Positions 8,874 to 16,696 of a stretch of 63,308 bases of DNA are shown here, one piece after another. The notes below the pieces were generated by a model. The model was not told the DNA's origin. It made no database searches and worked only from the letters and a program-made list of their open reading frames with translations. Position numbers and translations under genes: made by a program. Where the stretch lies: assembly GCF_000158915.1 (NCBI RefSeq), contig NZ_GG657754.1:9173814-9237121 (forward strand), read 5' to 3'. The stretch comes from Streptomyces himastatinicus ATCC 53653. GTDB taxonomy: Bacteria > Actinomycetota > Actinomycetes > Streptomycetales > Streptomycetaceae. Numbering within the stretch: position 1 is the first letter of the stretch; the number at the start of each line of letters is the position of its first letter.

Positions 8874-10058
8874 TCAGCGACGCTGGTCGAAGCTCCGGCC
8901 CAGCAGCTCGGAGACGATGCGGGTGCGCTGCATGGTGGGGGTGCCGCCCGCCAGGGCCCAGCCGTGGGCGTCGCGGTGCAGTCGCTCGATGCCGTATTCC
9001 TCGGTGTAGCCGTTGCCGCCGTGCAGCTGGATGGCCAGGTCGGTGACGCGCTTCGCGGTCTCGTTGGCCGTGCACTTGGCCAGCGAGACCTCCAGTGGTG
9101 AGGGCAGGCCCCGCCCGGCGCCCCGGGCCGCCCGGTAGACCAGCAGCCGCGCCGCCTCGACCTGGAGCACCATGTCGGCGAGGGTCAGCTGGGTGGCCTG
9201 GAACTCGATCAGGGGCTTGCCGAAGGCCGTACGGGTCTGTACGTAGTCCACGGTGCGGTCGACGGCGGCCTGGGCGAGGGCCAGGCTCATGGTCGCGTTG
9301 CCGAGCCGCTCCAGGGAGAAACCGGTGAACAGCTCGCGGAAGCGGCCCGCGTCCACCAGCAGGTTGGCGGCGGGGACCCGTACGTCGTCGAAGTGGATGT
9401 CGCACGACGGGATGCCGCGGAAGCCCATGAGCTTCTCCTGCGCGCCGTACGAGATGCCCGGGGTGTCGGCGTCGACCACCAGCGCGCCGATGCCGCGGGC
9501 GCCGGGCACATCGGCGAGCCGTGCGTACAGCAGGTACTGATCCGCGTGACCGCCGCCCGATATCCATCGCTTCGATCCGCTGACCCGGTAGGAGTCGCCG
9601 TCCCGGACGGCGCGGGTGGTCATGTCGGTGGCGGCGGAGCCCGCGTCGGGTTCGGAGATGGCCACCGCCATCGTCGCGTCGCCGCGGATGACGGGCGGAA
9701 GGCAGCGGGCACGCAGCTCGTCGCCGCCGAGCAGATTGACGACGGCGGCCGGGCCGGTGGTGCACTCGAACACCTGGAACGCCGCGGGGCGGCACTCCTT
9801 GGCCAACTCCTCGATCACCACGAGCGCGTCGAGCACCGGGGCGCCGGAACCGCCGAACTCCTCGGGCAGCGTGATGCCGAGCAGCCCCAGATCGCCGAGC
9901 CTGCGGCGCTCCTCGTGCGGAAGCGGCAGGCGCTCGGCGTCCCAGCGCGCGGCCAGCGGTGCGTAGTGCTCCCGGGCCAGCTCCCGCGCCATGCGGCGCA
10001 CCTCGAGCTGCTGCTCGGAGAGGCCGTTCGTGGGGTCGTTCACCATGGTTCCGGACAC
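8874..10058 (-). CDS. Acyl-CoA dehydrogenase, lacks the usual C-terminal Glu
   Basis: A 394-residue acyl-CoA dehydrogenase. Motifs include LGITLPEEFGGSGAP, the flavin loop VAISEPDAGSAATDM, SGSKRWISGGGHAD, QTRTAFGKPLIEFQATQ and LHGGNGYTEEYGIERLHRDA. At the place where most members have YEG(T/A)SEIQR it reads AGGTPTMQRTRIV, so the base is missing from that helix. In isovaleryl-CoA and long-chain dehydrogenases the Glu sits elsewhere, so this may be such a variant. The start is uncertain: GTG 10058 gives MSGTMVNDP and an internal ATG at 10046 is also possible; neither has a strong Shine-Dalgarno. It diverges from the thiolase, sharing a 63-bp intergenic with an operator-like dyad. Confidence 0.85.
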   Translation of the reverse strand: MSGTMVNDPTNGLSEQQLEVRRMARELAREHYAPLAARWDAERLPLPHEERRRLGDLGLLGITLPEEFGGSGAPVLDALVVIEELAKECRPAAFQVFECTTGPAAVVNLLGGDELRARCLPPVIRGDATMAVAISEPDAGSAATDMTTRAVRDGDSYRVSGSKRWISGGGHADQYLLYARLADVPGARGIGALVVDADTPGISYGAQEKLMGFRGIPSCDIHFDDVRVPAANLLVDAGRFRELFTGFSLERLGNATMSLALAQAAVDRTVDYVQTRTAFGKPLIEFQATQLTLADMVLQVEAARLLVYRAARGAGRGLPSPLEVSLAKCTANETAKRVTDLAIQLHGGNGYTEEYGIERLHRDAHGWALAGGTPTMQRTRIVSELLGRSFDQRR

Positions 10059-10071
10059 GAATCCATGGTAA

Positions 10072-10085
10072 AGGTATGCATAGTT
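10072..10085. promoter_or_regulatory. Putative operator variant between divergent dehydrogenase and thiolase
   Basis: The sequence AGGTATGCATAGTT centres on the palindrome TATGCATA and contains the half-site CATAGTT found at 28420-28435. It differs from the 16-bp sites by a two-base shorter centre. An additional CCATGG palindrome lies just to its left (10063-10068). It sits in the 63-bp gap between the divergent acyl-CoA dehydrogenase and thiolase starts, so one bound regulator could control both directions. Confidence 0.45.
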
Positions 10086-10121
10086 TTTCTGTCAAGGCAC
10101 CTCACGGAACCGGGGAACGCC

Positions 10122-11309
10122 ATGCCCGCAGCCGTCATCGTCGACGCCGTGCGCTCTCCCATGGGCCGGGGCAGGCCCGGTGGCGCGCTCTCCGATGTCC
10201 ACCCGGTCGATCTGCTGGCTGCGGTCCTCACCGCGCTCCTGGACCGCACCGGCATCGACCCCGGCACCGTCGACGACGTCCTCGTCGGCTGCGCGGGCCA
10301 GGCCGGTGAGCAGTCCGCCACCCCCGGACGGCAAGCCTGGCTGGCCGCCGGACTTCCCGAGCACGTGCCCTCGGTGACCATCGAGCGCAAATGCGGCTCC
10401 GGCCAGCAGGCGCTGGACTTCGCCGTGCAGGGGGTGGTCGCGGGGGCGTACGAGACCGTGGTCGCGGCCGGAGTGGAGTCCATGAGCCGGGTGCCGATGG
10501 GATCGGCCCGCCTGGGCGCCGACCCCTTCGGCGCGGGAGTGGCCCGCCGGTACGCCCCCGGCCTGCTGCCGCAGGGCATCGCGGCGGAACTCGTCGCGCG
10601 GAAGTGGCAGCTGAGCCGCGAGGCGCTCGACGCCTATGCCGCGCGCAGCCACGAGCGCGCCGCCAAGGCCGTGGCCGACGGCGCCTTCGCGCGCGAGACC
10701 GTGCCCATCACCACCCCGCACGGCGTCGTCTCCGCGGACGAGACGATCCGCCCCGGTACGACCCCCGAGGGGCTGGCCGAACTCCCCGCGGCCTTCGCCG
10801 GATCCGGATACCACCGCCGCTTCCCTGACCTCGACTTCAAGATCACCGCGGGCAACGCCTCCCAGCTCACCGACGGCGCAGCGGCGCTCCTGGTGATGTC
10901 CGAGGAGCGTGCGGCCGCCCTCGGCCTCACCCCCCGGGGCCGGATCGTGGCCTCCGCCGTCTGCGGCGACGATCCGCTGCTGATGCTCACCGGCCCCCTC
11001 CCCGCCACCCGGCGGGTGCTGTACCGCTCAGGGCTGACCCTGGACGACATCGCCGCCGCCGAGGTCAACGAGGCGTTCGCGAGCGTGCCGCTCGCCTGGC
11101 AGGCCGAGTTCGGGTTCCCCGACGACCGGCTCAACCCCCGGGGCGGCGCCATCGCGCTGGGCCACCCGCTCGGTGCCTCCGGCGCCCGGCTGGCCACCAC
11201 GCTGCTCGGCCACCTGGAGGACACCGGCGGCCGCTACGGACTCCAGACCATGTGCGAGGCGGGCGGCATGGCCAACGCCCTCGTCCTGGAGAACCTCGGC
11301 GCGCCCTGA
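10122..11309 (+). CDS. Thiolase (acetyl-CoA C-acyltransferase)
   Basis: A 395-residue degradative thiolase, which cleaves 3-ketoacyl-CoA with CoA to release acetyl- or propionyl-CoA. The acylated Cys is in ERKCGSGQQALDFA (about residue 90), the substrate-region VAAGVESMSRVPMG follows, and the C-terminal catalytic elements are NPRGGAIALGHPLGASGARL (His) and MCEAGGMANALVLE (second Cys). The ATG at 10122 has GGGGAA upstream. It starts a plus-strand run with an SDR 42 bp later and a crotonase overlapping that, giving hydratase, hydroxyacyl dehydrogenase and thiolase, that is, a complete beta-oxidation set. Confidence 0.92.
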   Translation: MPAAVIVDAVRSPMGRGRPGGALSDVHPVDLLAAVLTALLDRTGIDPGTVDDVLVGCAGQAGEQSATPGRQAWLAAGLPEHVPSVTIERKCGSGQQALDFAVQGVVAGAYETVVAAGVESMSRVPMGSARLGADPFGAGVARRYAPGLLPQGIAAELVARKWQLSREALDAYAARSHERAAKAVADGAFARETVPITTPHGVVSADETIRPGTTPEGLAELPAAFAGSGYHRRFPDLDFKITAGNASQLTDGAAALLVMSEERAAALGLTPRGRIVASAVCGDDPLLMLTGPLPATRRVLYRSGLTLDDIAAAEVNEAFASVPLAWQAEFGFPDDRLNPRGGAIALGHPLGASGARLATTLLGHLEDTGGRYGLQTMCEAGGMANALVLENLGAP

Positions 11310-11351
11310 ACCCGTACCACCTCGCTCACGAAGCCAAGGAGGCGACCAGCC

Positions 11352-12116
11352 ATGGACGTCACATCAGGGTCCGCCGTGGTGACCGGCGGGGCCTCCGGCC
11401 TGGGACTGGCCACCGCCCGGCGGCTGGTCGCCGCCGGAGTGCCGACCGTCCTGCTCGACCTGCCCGCCTCCGACGGCAAGGCCGTGGCCGCCGACCTCGG
11501 CGCCCGCGCCCATTTCACGCCCGCCGACGTCACCGACCCCGACGCCGTCGCCGAAGCCGTCGCGGCCGCCGAAGCCCTCGGCCCGCTGCGTACGCTCGTG
11601 CACTGCGCGGGCCGGGGCGGCGCGATGCGGGTCGTGGACCGCGACGGCGAACCCGGCTCCCTCGACCTTTACGAGTCCGTCGTACGCGTCAACCTGATCG
11701 GCACCTTCAACGTGCTGCGCCTCGCCGCCGCCCGGATGGCCCGCAACGAACCGGTCGACGGCGAGCGCGGTGTCTGCGTGCTCACCGCCTCCGTCGCCGC
11801 CTGGGAAGGCCAGATCGGCCAACTCCCCTACGCCTCCGCCAAGGCGGGCGTCGTCGGGCTGACCCTGGTGGCCGCCCGTGACCTGGCCGGCAAGCTGATC
11901 CGGGTGTGCACCATCGCCCCCGGCCTCTTCGACACCCCGATCCTGGCCCGGCTGCCCCAGCGGGTGCGCGACTCGCTCTCCACCATGGCGCCGCATCCGC
12001 GCCGCTTCGGCGTCCCGGACGAATACGCCCGGCTGGCGCTGCACATCATCGACAACCCCATGCTCAACGGCGAGACGATCCGCCTCGACGGCGCGATCCG
12101 GATGCAGGCGCGATGA
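11352..12116 (+). CDS. SDR-family 3-hydroxyacyl-CoA dehydrogenase (HSD10-like)
   Basis: A 254-residue SDR. It shows VTGGASGLGLATARRL near the N-terminus, LDLPAS after strand 2 (the acidic Asp favours NAD), and HCAGRGG in place of NNAG. Catalytic residues are in TASVAAWEGQIGQLPYASAKAG (Ser; Tyr-x3-Lys). The text IAPGLFDTPILARLPQRVRDSL and PHPRRFGVPDEYARL is characteristic of type-2/HSD17B10-like 3-hydroxyacyl-CoA dehydrogenases. It lies between thiolase and crotonase genes, which fits that step of beta-oxidation. AAGGAGG precedes the ATG. Its stop overlaps the crotonase ATG by four bases. Confidence 0.88.
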   Translation: MDVTSGSAVVTGGASGLGLATARRLVAAGVPTVLLDLPASDGKAVAADLGARAHFTPADVTDPDAVAEAVAAAEALGPLRTLVHCAGRGGAMRVVDRDGEPGSLDLYESVVRVNLIGTFNVLRLAAARMARNEPVDGERGVCVLTASVAAWEGQIGQLPYASAKAGVVGLTLVAARDLAGKLIRVCTIAPGLFDTPILARLPQRVRDSLSTMAPHPRRFGVPDEYARLALHIIDNPMLNGETIRLDGAIRMQAR

Positions 12117-12876
12117 GCCCCGAGGTCACCGTCGAGGCGCGGGGTGCCGTCCTCGTCGTCACCATCGACCGCCCCGAGGTGCGCAACGCCGTCGACACCG
12201 CCACCGCGCGGGCGATCGGCGCCGCGATGGAACGGCTCGACGCGGACGACGCGCTGTGCGTCGGCGTACTGACCGGCGCCGGGGGCACGTTCTGCGCCGG
12301 AATGGACCTCAAGGCGTTCCTCGCGGGCGAGCGCCCCTCGGTGCCGGGCCGCGGCTTCGCCGGGCTGGTGGAGGCGCCGCCCGCGAAGCCGCTCATCGCG
12401 GCCGTCGAAGGCTTCGCCCTGGCCGGAGGGTTCGAGATCGCGCTCGCCTGCGATCTGATCGTGGCCGCCGAGGACGCCTCGTTCGGGCTGCCCGAGGTGC
12501 GCCGCGGGCTGATGGCCGGGGGCGGCGGCCTGCTGCGGCTGCCGCGCCGGGTGCCGCTGGGCACGGCGGCCGAGTGGGCGCTGACCGGGGACCGTATCGA
12601 CGCCGTACGGGCGCATGCGGCGGGCCTGGTCAACCGGCTCACACCGCCCGGCGGCGCCCTCGCCGGGGCGCTGTCGCTGGCGGGCGGATCGCGGAGAACG
12701 GCCCCCTGGGCGTACGGGCCACCAAGCGGGTCCTGAACGAGGGCGGCCGGTGGCCCGCCGAGGAAGCCTTCGCCCGGCAGCACGCGATCTACGAACCGGT
12801 CCGCTCCTCCGAGGACGCCCGCGAGGGCGCGTCGGCGTTCACGGAGAAGCGCAAACCCGTCTGGCGCGGCCGCTGA
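12113..12876 (+). pseudogene. Enoyl-CoA hydratase (crotonase), one-base frameshift
   Basis: Starts at ATG 12113 overlapping the SDR stop. Crotonase motifs are clear: TIDRPEVRNAVD, the oxyanion region GTFCAGMDLKAFL (about 61-73) and VEGFALAGGFEIALACDLIVA. Near base 12682 the frame is lost. The first frame ends at 12736, while RIAENGPLGVRATKRVLNEG through AFTEKRKPVWRGR, the normal C-terminus, is read in another frame to 12876. Restoring one missing base (GCG GAG CGG expected; GCGGGCGG seen) gives a normal 254-residue protein. A single sequencing error is the simplest reading. It would hydrate enoyl-CoA or hydrolyse a CoA intermediate downstream of the dehydrogenases. Confidence 0.82.
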
Positions 12877-12899
12877 CCGTATGGACAACGGCCATGCGA

Positions 12900-13631
12900 T
12901 CAGCGCCAGTTGACGACCTGGTCGACGAGCGAGGGGTGGCGCCTGCGCACGTAGTCCGCGTACTCCTGCATGTGCTGCCGCATCAGCCGCTCCGCCGTCG
13001 CGGCCTGCCCCTTGGCGATGGCCCGCGCGATGGCCTTGTGCGTGGCCTGCACGTCCTCGCGCCGGTCGGGCGGGAAGAGGAAGCCGCTGACCTGGTCGTG
13101 GAAGATGTCCTCGAGCGACATGCTCACCAGGTTGAGGATCGGGTTCCCCGACATCGACGACACCTTGCGGTGGAAGTCATGGGTGGCGGCGAAGTACCGA
13201 TCGTCGTCCTCCACCACGGACTTCTCGCACGACTCGGCCAGCTGCTCACCCAGCTCCGGCGCGTTCCGCTCGGCGGCCAGCCGGGCCATCGTCGCCTCCA
13301 TCACCAGCCGCGCCTCCAGCAGTTCACCGAAGGTGACGCCGCCGAGGTGGTAGAAGAGCGTCGACATCCGCCCGTAGTCGCGGGTGCGCACCTCGATGAC
13401 CATCGGGCCGCCGTTGCGCCCCGGCTTCATCGTGATGAGCCCGTGGACCTCGAGGATCCGCAGGGCCTCGCGGAGCGAGCCGCGCCCGACGCCGTAGTCC
13501 TCGATCATCTGCGCCTCGGACGGCAGCAGCGTGCCCGGGGGAAGCTTGCGCTTCACGATGTCGTGGACGATCTCCTGCGCCAGCGCCTCGGCGACCTTGG
13601 CCCCGCGTTTCAGTGTCTTCGTCGGTGCCAT
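12900..13631 (-). CDS. GntR-family transcriptional regulator, FCD (FadR) subgroup
   Basis: A 243-residue regulator. The winged helix-turn-helix occupies about residues 8-78 (LPPGTLLPSEAQMIEDYGVGRGSLREALRILEVHGLI), with the FCD-type all-helical effector domain after it (ARLVMEATMARLAAERN; ATHDFHRKVSSMSGNPIL; RAIAKGQAATAERLMRQHM). FCD members bind small organic acids or acyl-CoA. The ATG at 13631 is preferred because AGGTGAGG precedes it; an in-frame upstream start at 13703 lacks support and would run through a palindrome. It lies 55 bp downstream of a peptide ABC operon and converges with the thiolase/SDR/crotonase set. It is the only DNA-binding regulator within the catabolic island, so it is the prime candidate for the operators listed here. 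Confidence 0.9.
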   Translation of the reverse strand: MAPTKTLKRGAKVAEALAQEIVHDIVKRKLPPGTLLPSEAQMIEDYGVGRGSLREALRILEVHGLITMKPGRNGGPMVIEVRTRDYGRMSTLFYHLGGVTFGELLEARLVMEATMARLAAERNAPELGEQLAESCEKSVVEDDDRYFAATHDFHRKVSSMSGNPILNLVSMSLEDIFHDQVSGFLFPPDRREDVQATHKAIARAIAKGQAATAERLMRQHMQEYADYVRRRHPSLVDQVVNWR

Positions 13632-13678
13632 TTCCTCACCTGATAGCCAAGGTCCCTCCATGGGGCGGAGTATACCGG

Positions 13679-13694
13679 AACCCTTATCAGGGTT
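13679..13694. promoter_or_regulatory. Perfect dyad AACCCT-N4-AGGGTT upstream of the GntR gene
   Basis: AACCCTTATCAGGGTT, 48 bp upstream of the GntR-family ATG, overlapping the stop codon of the preceding ABC ATPase gene. It shares the AACC-N8-GGTT frame with the catabolic operator at 7669-7684, which is also 48 bp from its gene's start. It is likely an autoregulatory site. The 4-base loop and lack of a U-tract argue against a terminator. Confidence 0.5.
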
Positions 13695-14733
13695 GGCGCC
13701 CATGCCCGTTTCCCGCCGGGGAGGGGCCGGGGAGCGGCGCGCCCGCGTCGGGGTGGCCCGAGCCCGGATCGTACCGGTGGCAGCTCAACTCCACCTGGCC
13801 CACGGTGGTGGGGGCGGGCCGCGTCGACCAGCACACCTCCGCCGTATGCGGGCAGCGGGGCGCGAAGGGGCACCCCGGCCCGTCCACGGCCACGGCCGCC
13901 GCCGTCGAGGTCGACACCGAGGCCCGCCGCACCTGGCGGCGCTTGCGCTGGAGCGCCGGATCCGGCACCGGGGCCGCCGCCACCAGCGCGCGGGTGTACG
14001 GATGGCTCGGCCGCAGGCACACCTCGGCGGCGGGCCCCGACTCCATGACCCGGCCCCGGTAGAGGACGACGACGCGGTGCGAGATGTGCCGTACGACCGC
14101 GATGTCATGGGCGATGAACAGATACGCCACGCCCAGCTCCGCCTGGAGCGCGGCCAACAGATTGATCACCTGGGCCTGGGTGGACACGTCCAGCGCGCTG
14201 ACCGGCTCGTCGCAGACGACCAGACGGGGCGAGACCGCCAACGCCCGGGCGATGGCGACGCGCTGCCGCTGACCGCCCGAGAACCGCGCCGGATGCCGGT
14301 CCGCCGCGTCGTCGGGCAGCCCGACGGCCGCCAGCAGCCGCCGGATCTCCGCCCCCGCCCGCTCCCGGCCCGTCCCCTTGCGCCGCAGCAGCGGCTCGGC
14401 GAGCGTCTTGCCCACCGGATGGCTCGGGTTGAGGGAGCTGTACGGATCCTGGAAGACGACCTGGAGGTCGGACGCGAGCGCCCGGCGGACGCGCGCTGAC
14501 GCACGCGTGATGTCCGCGCCGTCGAACGAGATCCGCCCCTCGGCGGCCCGGGTGAGGCCGAGGACGGCCCGGCCGATGGTCGACTTGCCCGAGCCGGACT
14601 CACCGACCAGGCCGACCGTTTCGCCCGGTTCGACGCGCAGGCTCACCCCGTCCACCGCGCGCAGCGGCGCGGAACGGCGGCCGGGCGCCGGGTAGGTGAC
14701 CGCGAGGTCAGACAGCTCCAGCAGCGCGCTCAT
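13687..14733 (-). CDS. Peptide/nickel-type ABC transporter ATP-binding protein (DppF-like)
   Basis: A 348-residue ATPase of the oligopeptide family. It has Walker A GLVGESGSGKST (about 40-51), Q-loop VVFQDPYSSLNP, signature FSGGQRQR, Walker B LVVCDEPVSALD and H-loop FIAHD. The C-terminal oligopeptide-transporter extension has the Cys pattern CPFAPRCPHTAEVC followed by a late CH, typical of the DppD/F iron-sulfur or metal site. It acts at the cytoplasmic face with the permeases encoded upstream. Its start overlaps the end of the fusion gene by 26 bp. It is the last gene of the operon, and a GntR gene follows. Confidence 0.9.
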   Translation of the reverse strand: MSALLELSDLAVTYPAPGRRSAPLRAVDGVSLRVEPGETVGLVGESGSGKSTIGRAVLGLTRAAEGRISFDGADITRASARVRRALASDLQVVFQDPYSSLNPSHPVGKTLAEPLLRRKGTGRERAGAEIRRLLAAVGLPDDAADRHPARFSGGQRQRVAIARALAVSPRLVVCDEPVSALDVSTQAQVINLLAALQAELGVAYLFIAHDIAVVRHISHRVVVLYRGRVMESGPAAEVCLRPSHPYTRALVAAAPVPDPALQRKRRQVRRASVSTSTAAAVAVDGPGCPFAPRCPHTAEVCWSTRPAPTTVGQVELSCHRYDPGSGHPDAGAPLPGPSPAGNGHGRQP

Positions 14734-16696
14734 GGTCCACCGCCTTCCAGGAGTCGGCACGGATACAACGGGCCGCGCGCGGCCCACCGGGCGCGGGGTC
14801 GCGCACCAGCATCGGCACTGGCGCCGCCGAACAGGCCTCGGTGGCGTACGCGCAGCGCGCGGCGAACCGGCAGCCGGCCGGCCAGTCGCGCGGCAGCGGT
14901 ACCGTCCCCTCGATGGCGGGCAGCGGGCCCGCCGTCGCCTCGCGCTCCGGCGTGGAGCGCAGCAGGGCACGGGTGTAGGGGTGCAGGGCGGCCGTGAAGA
15001 TCTGGTCGACCGTGCCCTCCTCGACCACCTGCCCGGCGTACATCACCACCGCCCGGTCGCAGATGTCGGCGACCACCCCGAGGTCGTGGGTCACCAGGAT
15101 CATCGCCATGCCCAGCTCCGCCTGGAGCGAGCGCAGCAGATCGAGGATCTCGGCCTGCACGGTGACGTCGAGGGCGGTGGTCGGCTCGTCCGCGATCAGC
15201 AGGTCCGGTTCGCCGGTGAGGGCGAGCGCGATCGCCGCGCGCTGCGCCATACCGCCGGAGAGCTGGTGCGGATAGGCGCGGCAGATCTGCTCCGGGCGCG
15301 GGATGCCGACGAGGCCCAGCAGTTCGACGGCGCGGGCCCGGGCCCGCGCCCGGTCCAGCCCGCGGTGCCGCCGCAGCGGCTCCACGAGCTGGGACCCGAT
15401 GGTGAAGCACGGGTCGAGCGCGGTCATCGGCTCCTGCGCGATGTAGCCGATCCGCTTCCCGCGGTACGCCGCCAGCCGCTTCTCCGGCATCCGGGCGAGG
15501 TCCGCCCCGTCGAACAGGATCCGCCCCTCCGCGACGTGCCCGGCGCCCGGGACGAGGCCGAGGACGGACAGCGCGGTGACGGTCTTGCCGCAGCCCGACT
15601 CGCCCACCAGGCCGACGGTTTCGCCCGGCCGTACGTCGAACCCGACGCCGTCGACCACCGGCTGGTCGCCTCCGCCGTCCTCGGGGAAGGACACCACGAG
15701 ACCCCGGACCCGCAGCAGCACGCCGTCGTCGGCGGGTTCCGCCGCATCGGAGTCCGCGGGCAGGGCGCGGTGGCCGAAGAAGCGTCCGGTGGCCGCCGCT
15801 CCCCGGCCCGCGGGGGCCGCGTCGCGCAGCGCGTCGCCGAGGAAGTTGAACGCCAGGACGGTGAGGACGAGGACGCCTCCGGTCGGGACCATCAGCCAGG
15901 CGTCCTGGTTGATGGCGGTGGCGGCCTCGGCGATGCCCGCTCCCCAGTTGGGCGCGGGGGGCTGCGGGCCGAGCCCGAGGAAGCCCAGACCGGACTGGAT
16001 CAGCAGGGCGGTGCCCAGGGTCAGCGAACTCTGGATGAGCACCGGCGCGATGACGTTGGGCAGTACGTGCCGTACGACGATCCGGGGCGCCCGCAGCCCC
16101 GAGACGCGGGCGGCGTCCACGTACAGCTCACTCCGTACGGCCGCCGTCGTCGCCCGCACCAGCCGGATGATGGCGGCGGAGAAGATGACCCCGAGGGCGC
16201 CCATGGACACCGCGAACCCGCGCCCGTACACCGCGACCACCGCGAGCAGGATGATGATCACGGGCAGGGCCATCAGCGCCTCGGCGATCCGGCTGATGAC
16301 GGCGTCGGCCCAGCCGCCGCGGTAGCCGGCCAGCAGGCCGAACGGGATGCCGATGAGCAGCGCGACCAGGACGGCTTCGCCGGAGCCGAGCAGGCTGAGG
16401 GCCCCGCCGTGCATCAGCCTGCTGAGCACGTCGCGGCCGAGGGAGTCGGTGCCGAGCCAGTACGTGCCGGACGGGCCCTGGTAGATACTGCGCAGATCCT
16501 GGTCGAGCGGATCGTGCGGGGCCAGCACGGAGGCGAAGAGGCTGCCGAGGACGACCACGGTGATCCACGCCAGGCTCAGCCAGGTCCCGGGGCGGCGCAG
16601 CACGCCGCGCGCGCGGCCCGTGCCCTTGTCGCCCGGGCGCCGGTGACGGCCCGGCCCGGCGGCCGCCACGGTCTCGGTGTTCACGCCGACGCTCAT
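14708..16696 (-). CDS. Fused ABC permease-ATPase (DppC-DppD) of a peptide-type importer
   Basis: A single 662-residue frame. Residues about 30-300 are a DppC-type permease: an N-terminal transmembrane helix with LAPHDPLDQD after it, GTDSLGRDVLSRLMHG, and the EAA-like DAARVSGLRAPRIVVRHVLPN. After a linker of about 30 residues, residues about 335-650 form a DppD-type ATPase with Walker A GLVGESGCGKT, Q-loop YIAQEPMTALDP, signature LSGGMAQR, Walker B LLIADEPTTALD and C-terminal CRFAARCAYATEAC. Permease-ATPase fusions of this kind are known in actinobacteria but less common than separate genes. The ATG overlaps the DppB stop; downstream it overlaps the DppF-like gene. Confidence 0.9.
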   Translation of the reverse strand: MSVGVNTETVAAAGPGRHRRPGDKGTGRARGVLRRPGTWLSLAWITVVVLGSLFASVLAPHDPLDQDLRSIYQGPSGTYWLGTDSLGRDVLSRLMHGGALSLLGSGEAVLVALLIGIPFGLLAGYRGGWADAVISRIAEALMALPVIIILLAVVAVYGRGFAVSMGALGVIFSAAIIRLVRATTAAVRSELYVDAARVSGLRAPRIVVRHVLPNVIAPVLIQSSLTLGTALLIQSGLGFLGLGPQPPAPNWGAGIAEAATAINQDAWLMVPTGGVLVLTVLAFNFLGDALRDAAPAGRGAAATGRFFGHRALPADSDAAEPADDGVLLRVRGLVVSFPEDGGGDQPVVDGVGFDVRPGETVGLVGESGCGKTVTALSVLGLVPGAGHVAEGRILFDGADLARMPEKRLAAYRGKRIGYIAQEPMTALDPCFTIGSQLVEPLRRHRGLDRARARARAVELLGLVGIPRPEQICRAYPHQLSGGMAQRAAIALALTGEPDLLIADEPTTALDVTVQAEILDLLRSLQAELGMAMILVTHDLGVVADICDRAVVMYAGQVVEEGTVDQIFTAALHPYTRALLRSTPEREATAGPLPAIEGTVPLPRDWPAGCRFAARCAYATEACSAAPVPMLVRDPAPGGPRAARCIRADSWKAVDHERAAGAV

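Noticed and set aside
13679..13694. AACCCT-TATC-AGGGTT considered as an intrinsic terminator of the ABC operon.
   Set aside because: The stem is only 6 bp, it overlaps the stop codon and no U-tract or GC-rich extension follows; an operator is more likely.
13632..13703. N-terminal extension of the GntR regulator from the start at 13703.
   Set aside because: The extra 24 residues are not regulator-like, run through the palindrome, and the ATG at 13631 has a good ribosome binding site.
14733..14970. Upstream extension of the first DppF-like ATPase.
   Set aside because: It overlaps the DppC-D fusion in another frame and is Arg-rich; the ATG at 14733 starts the usual family sequence.
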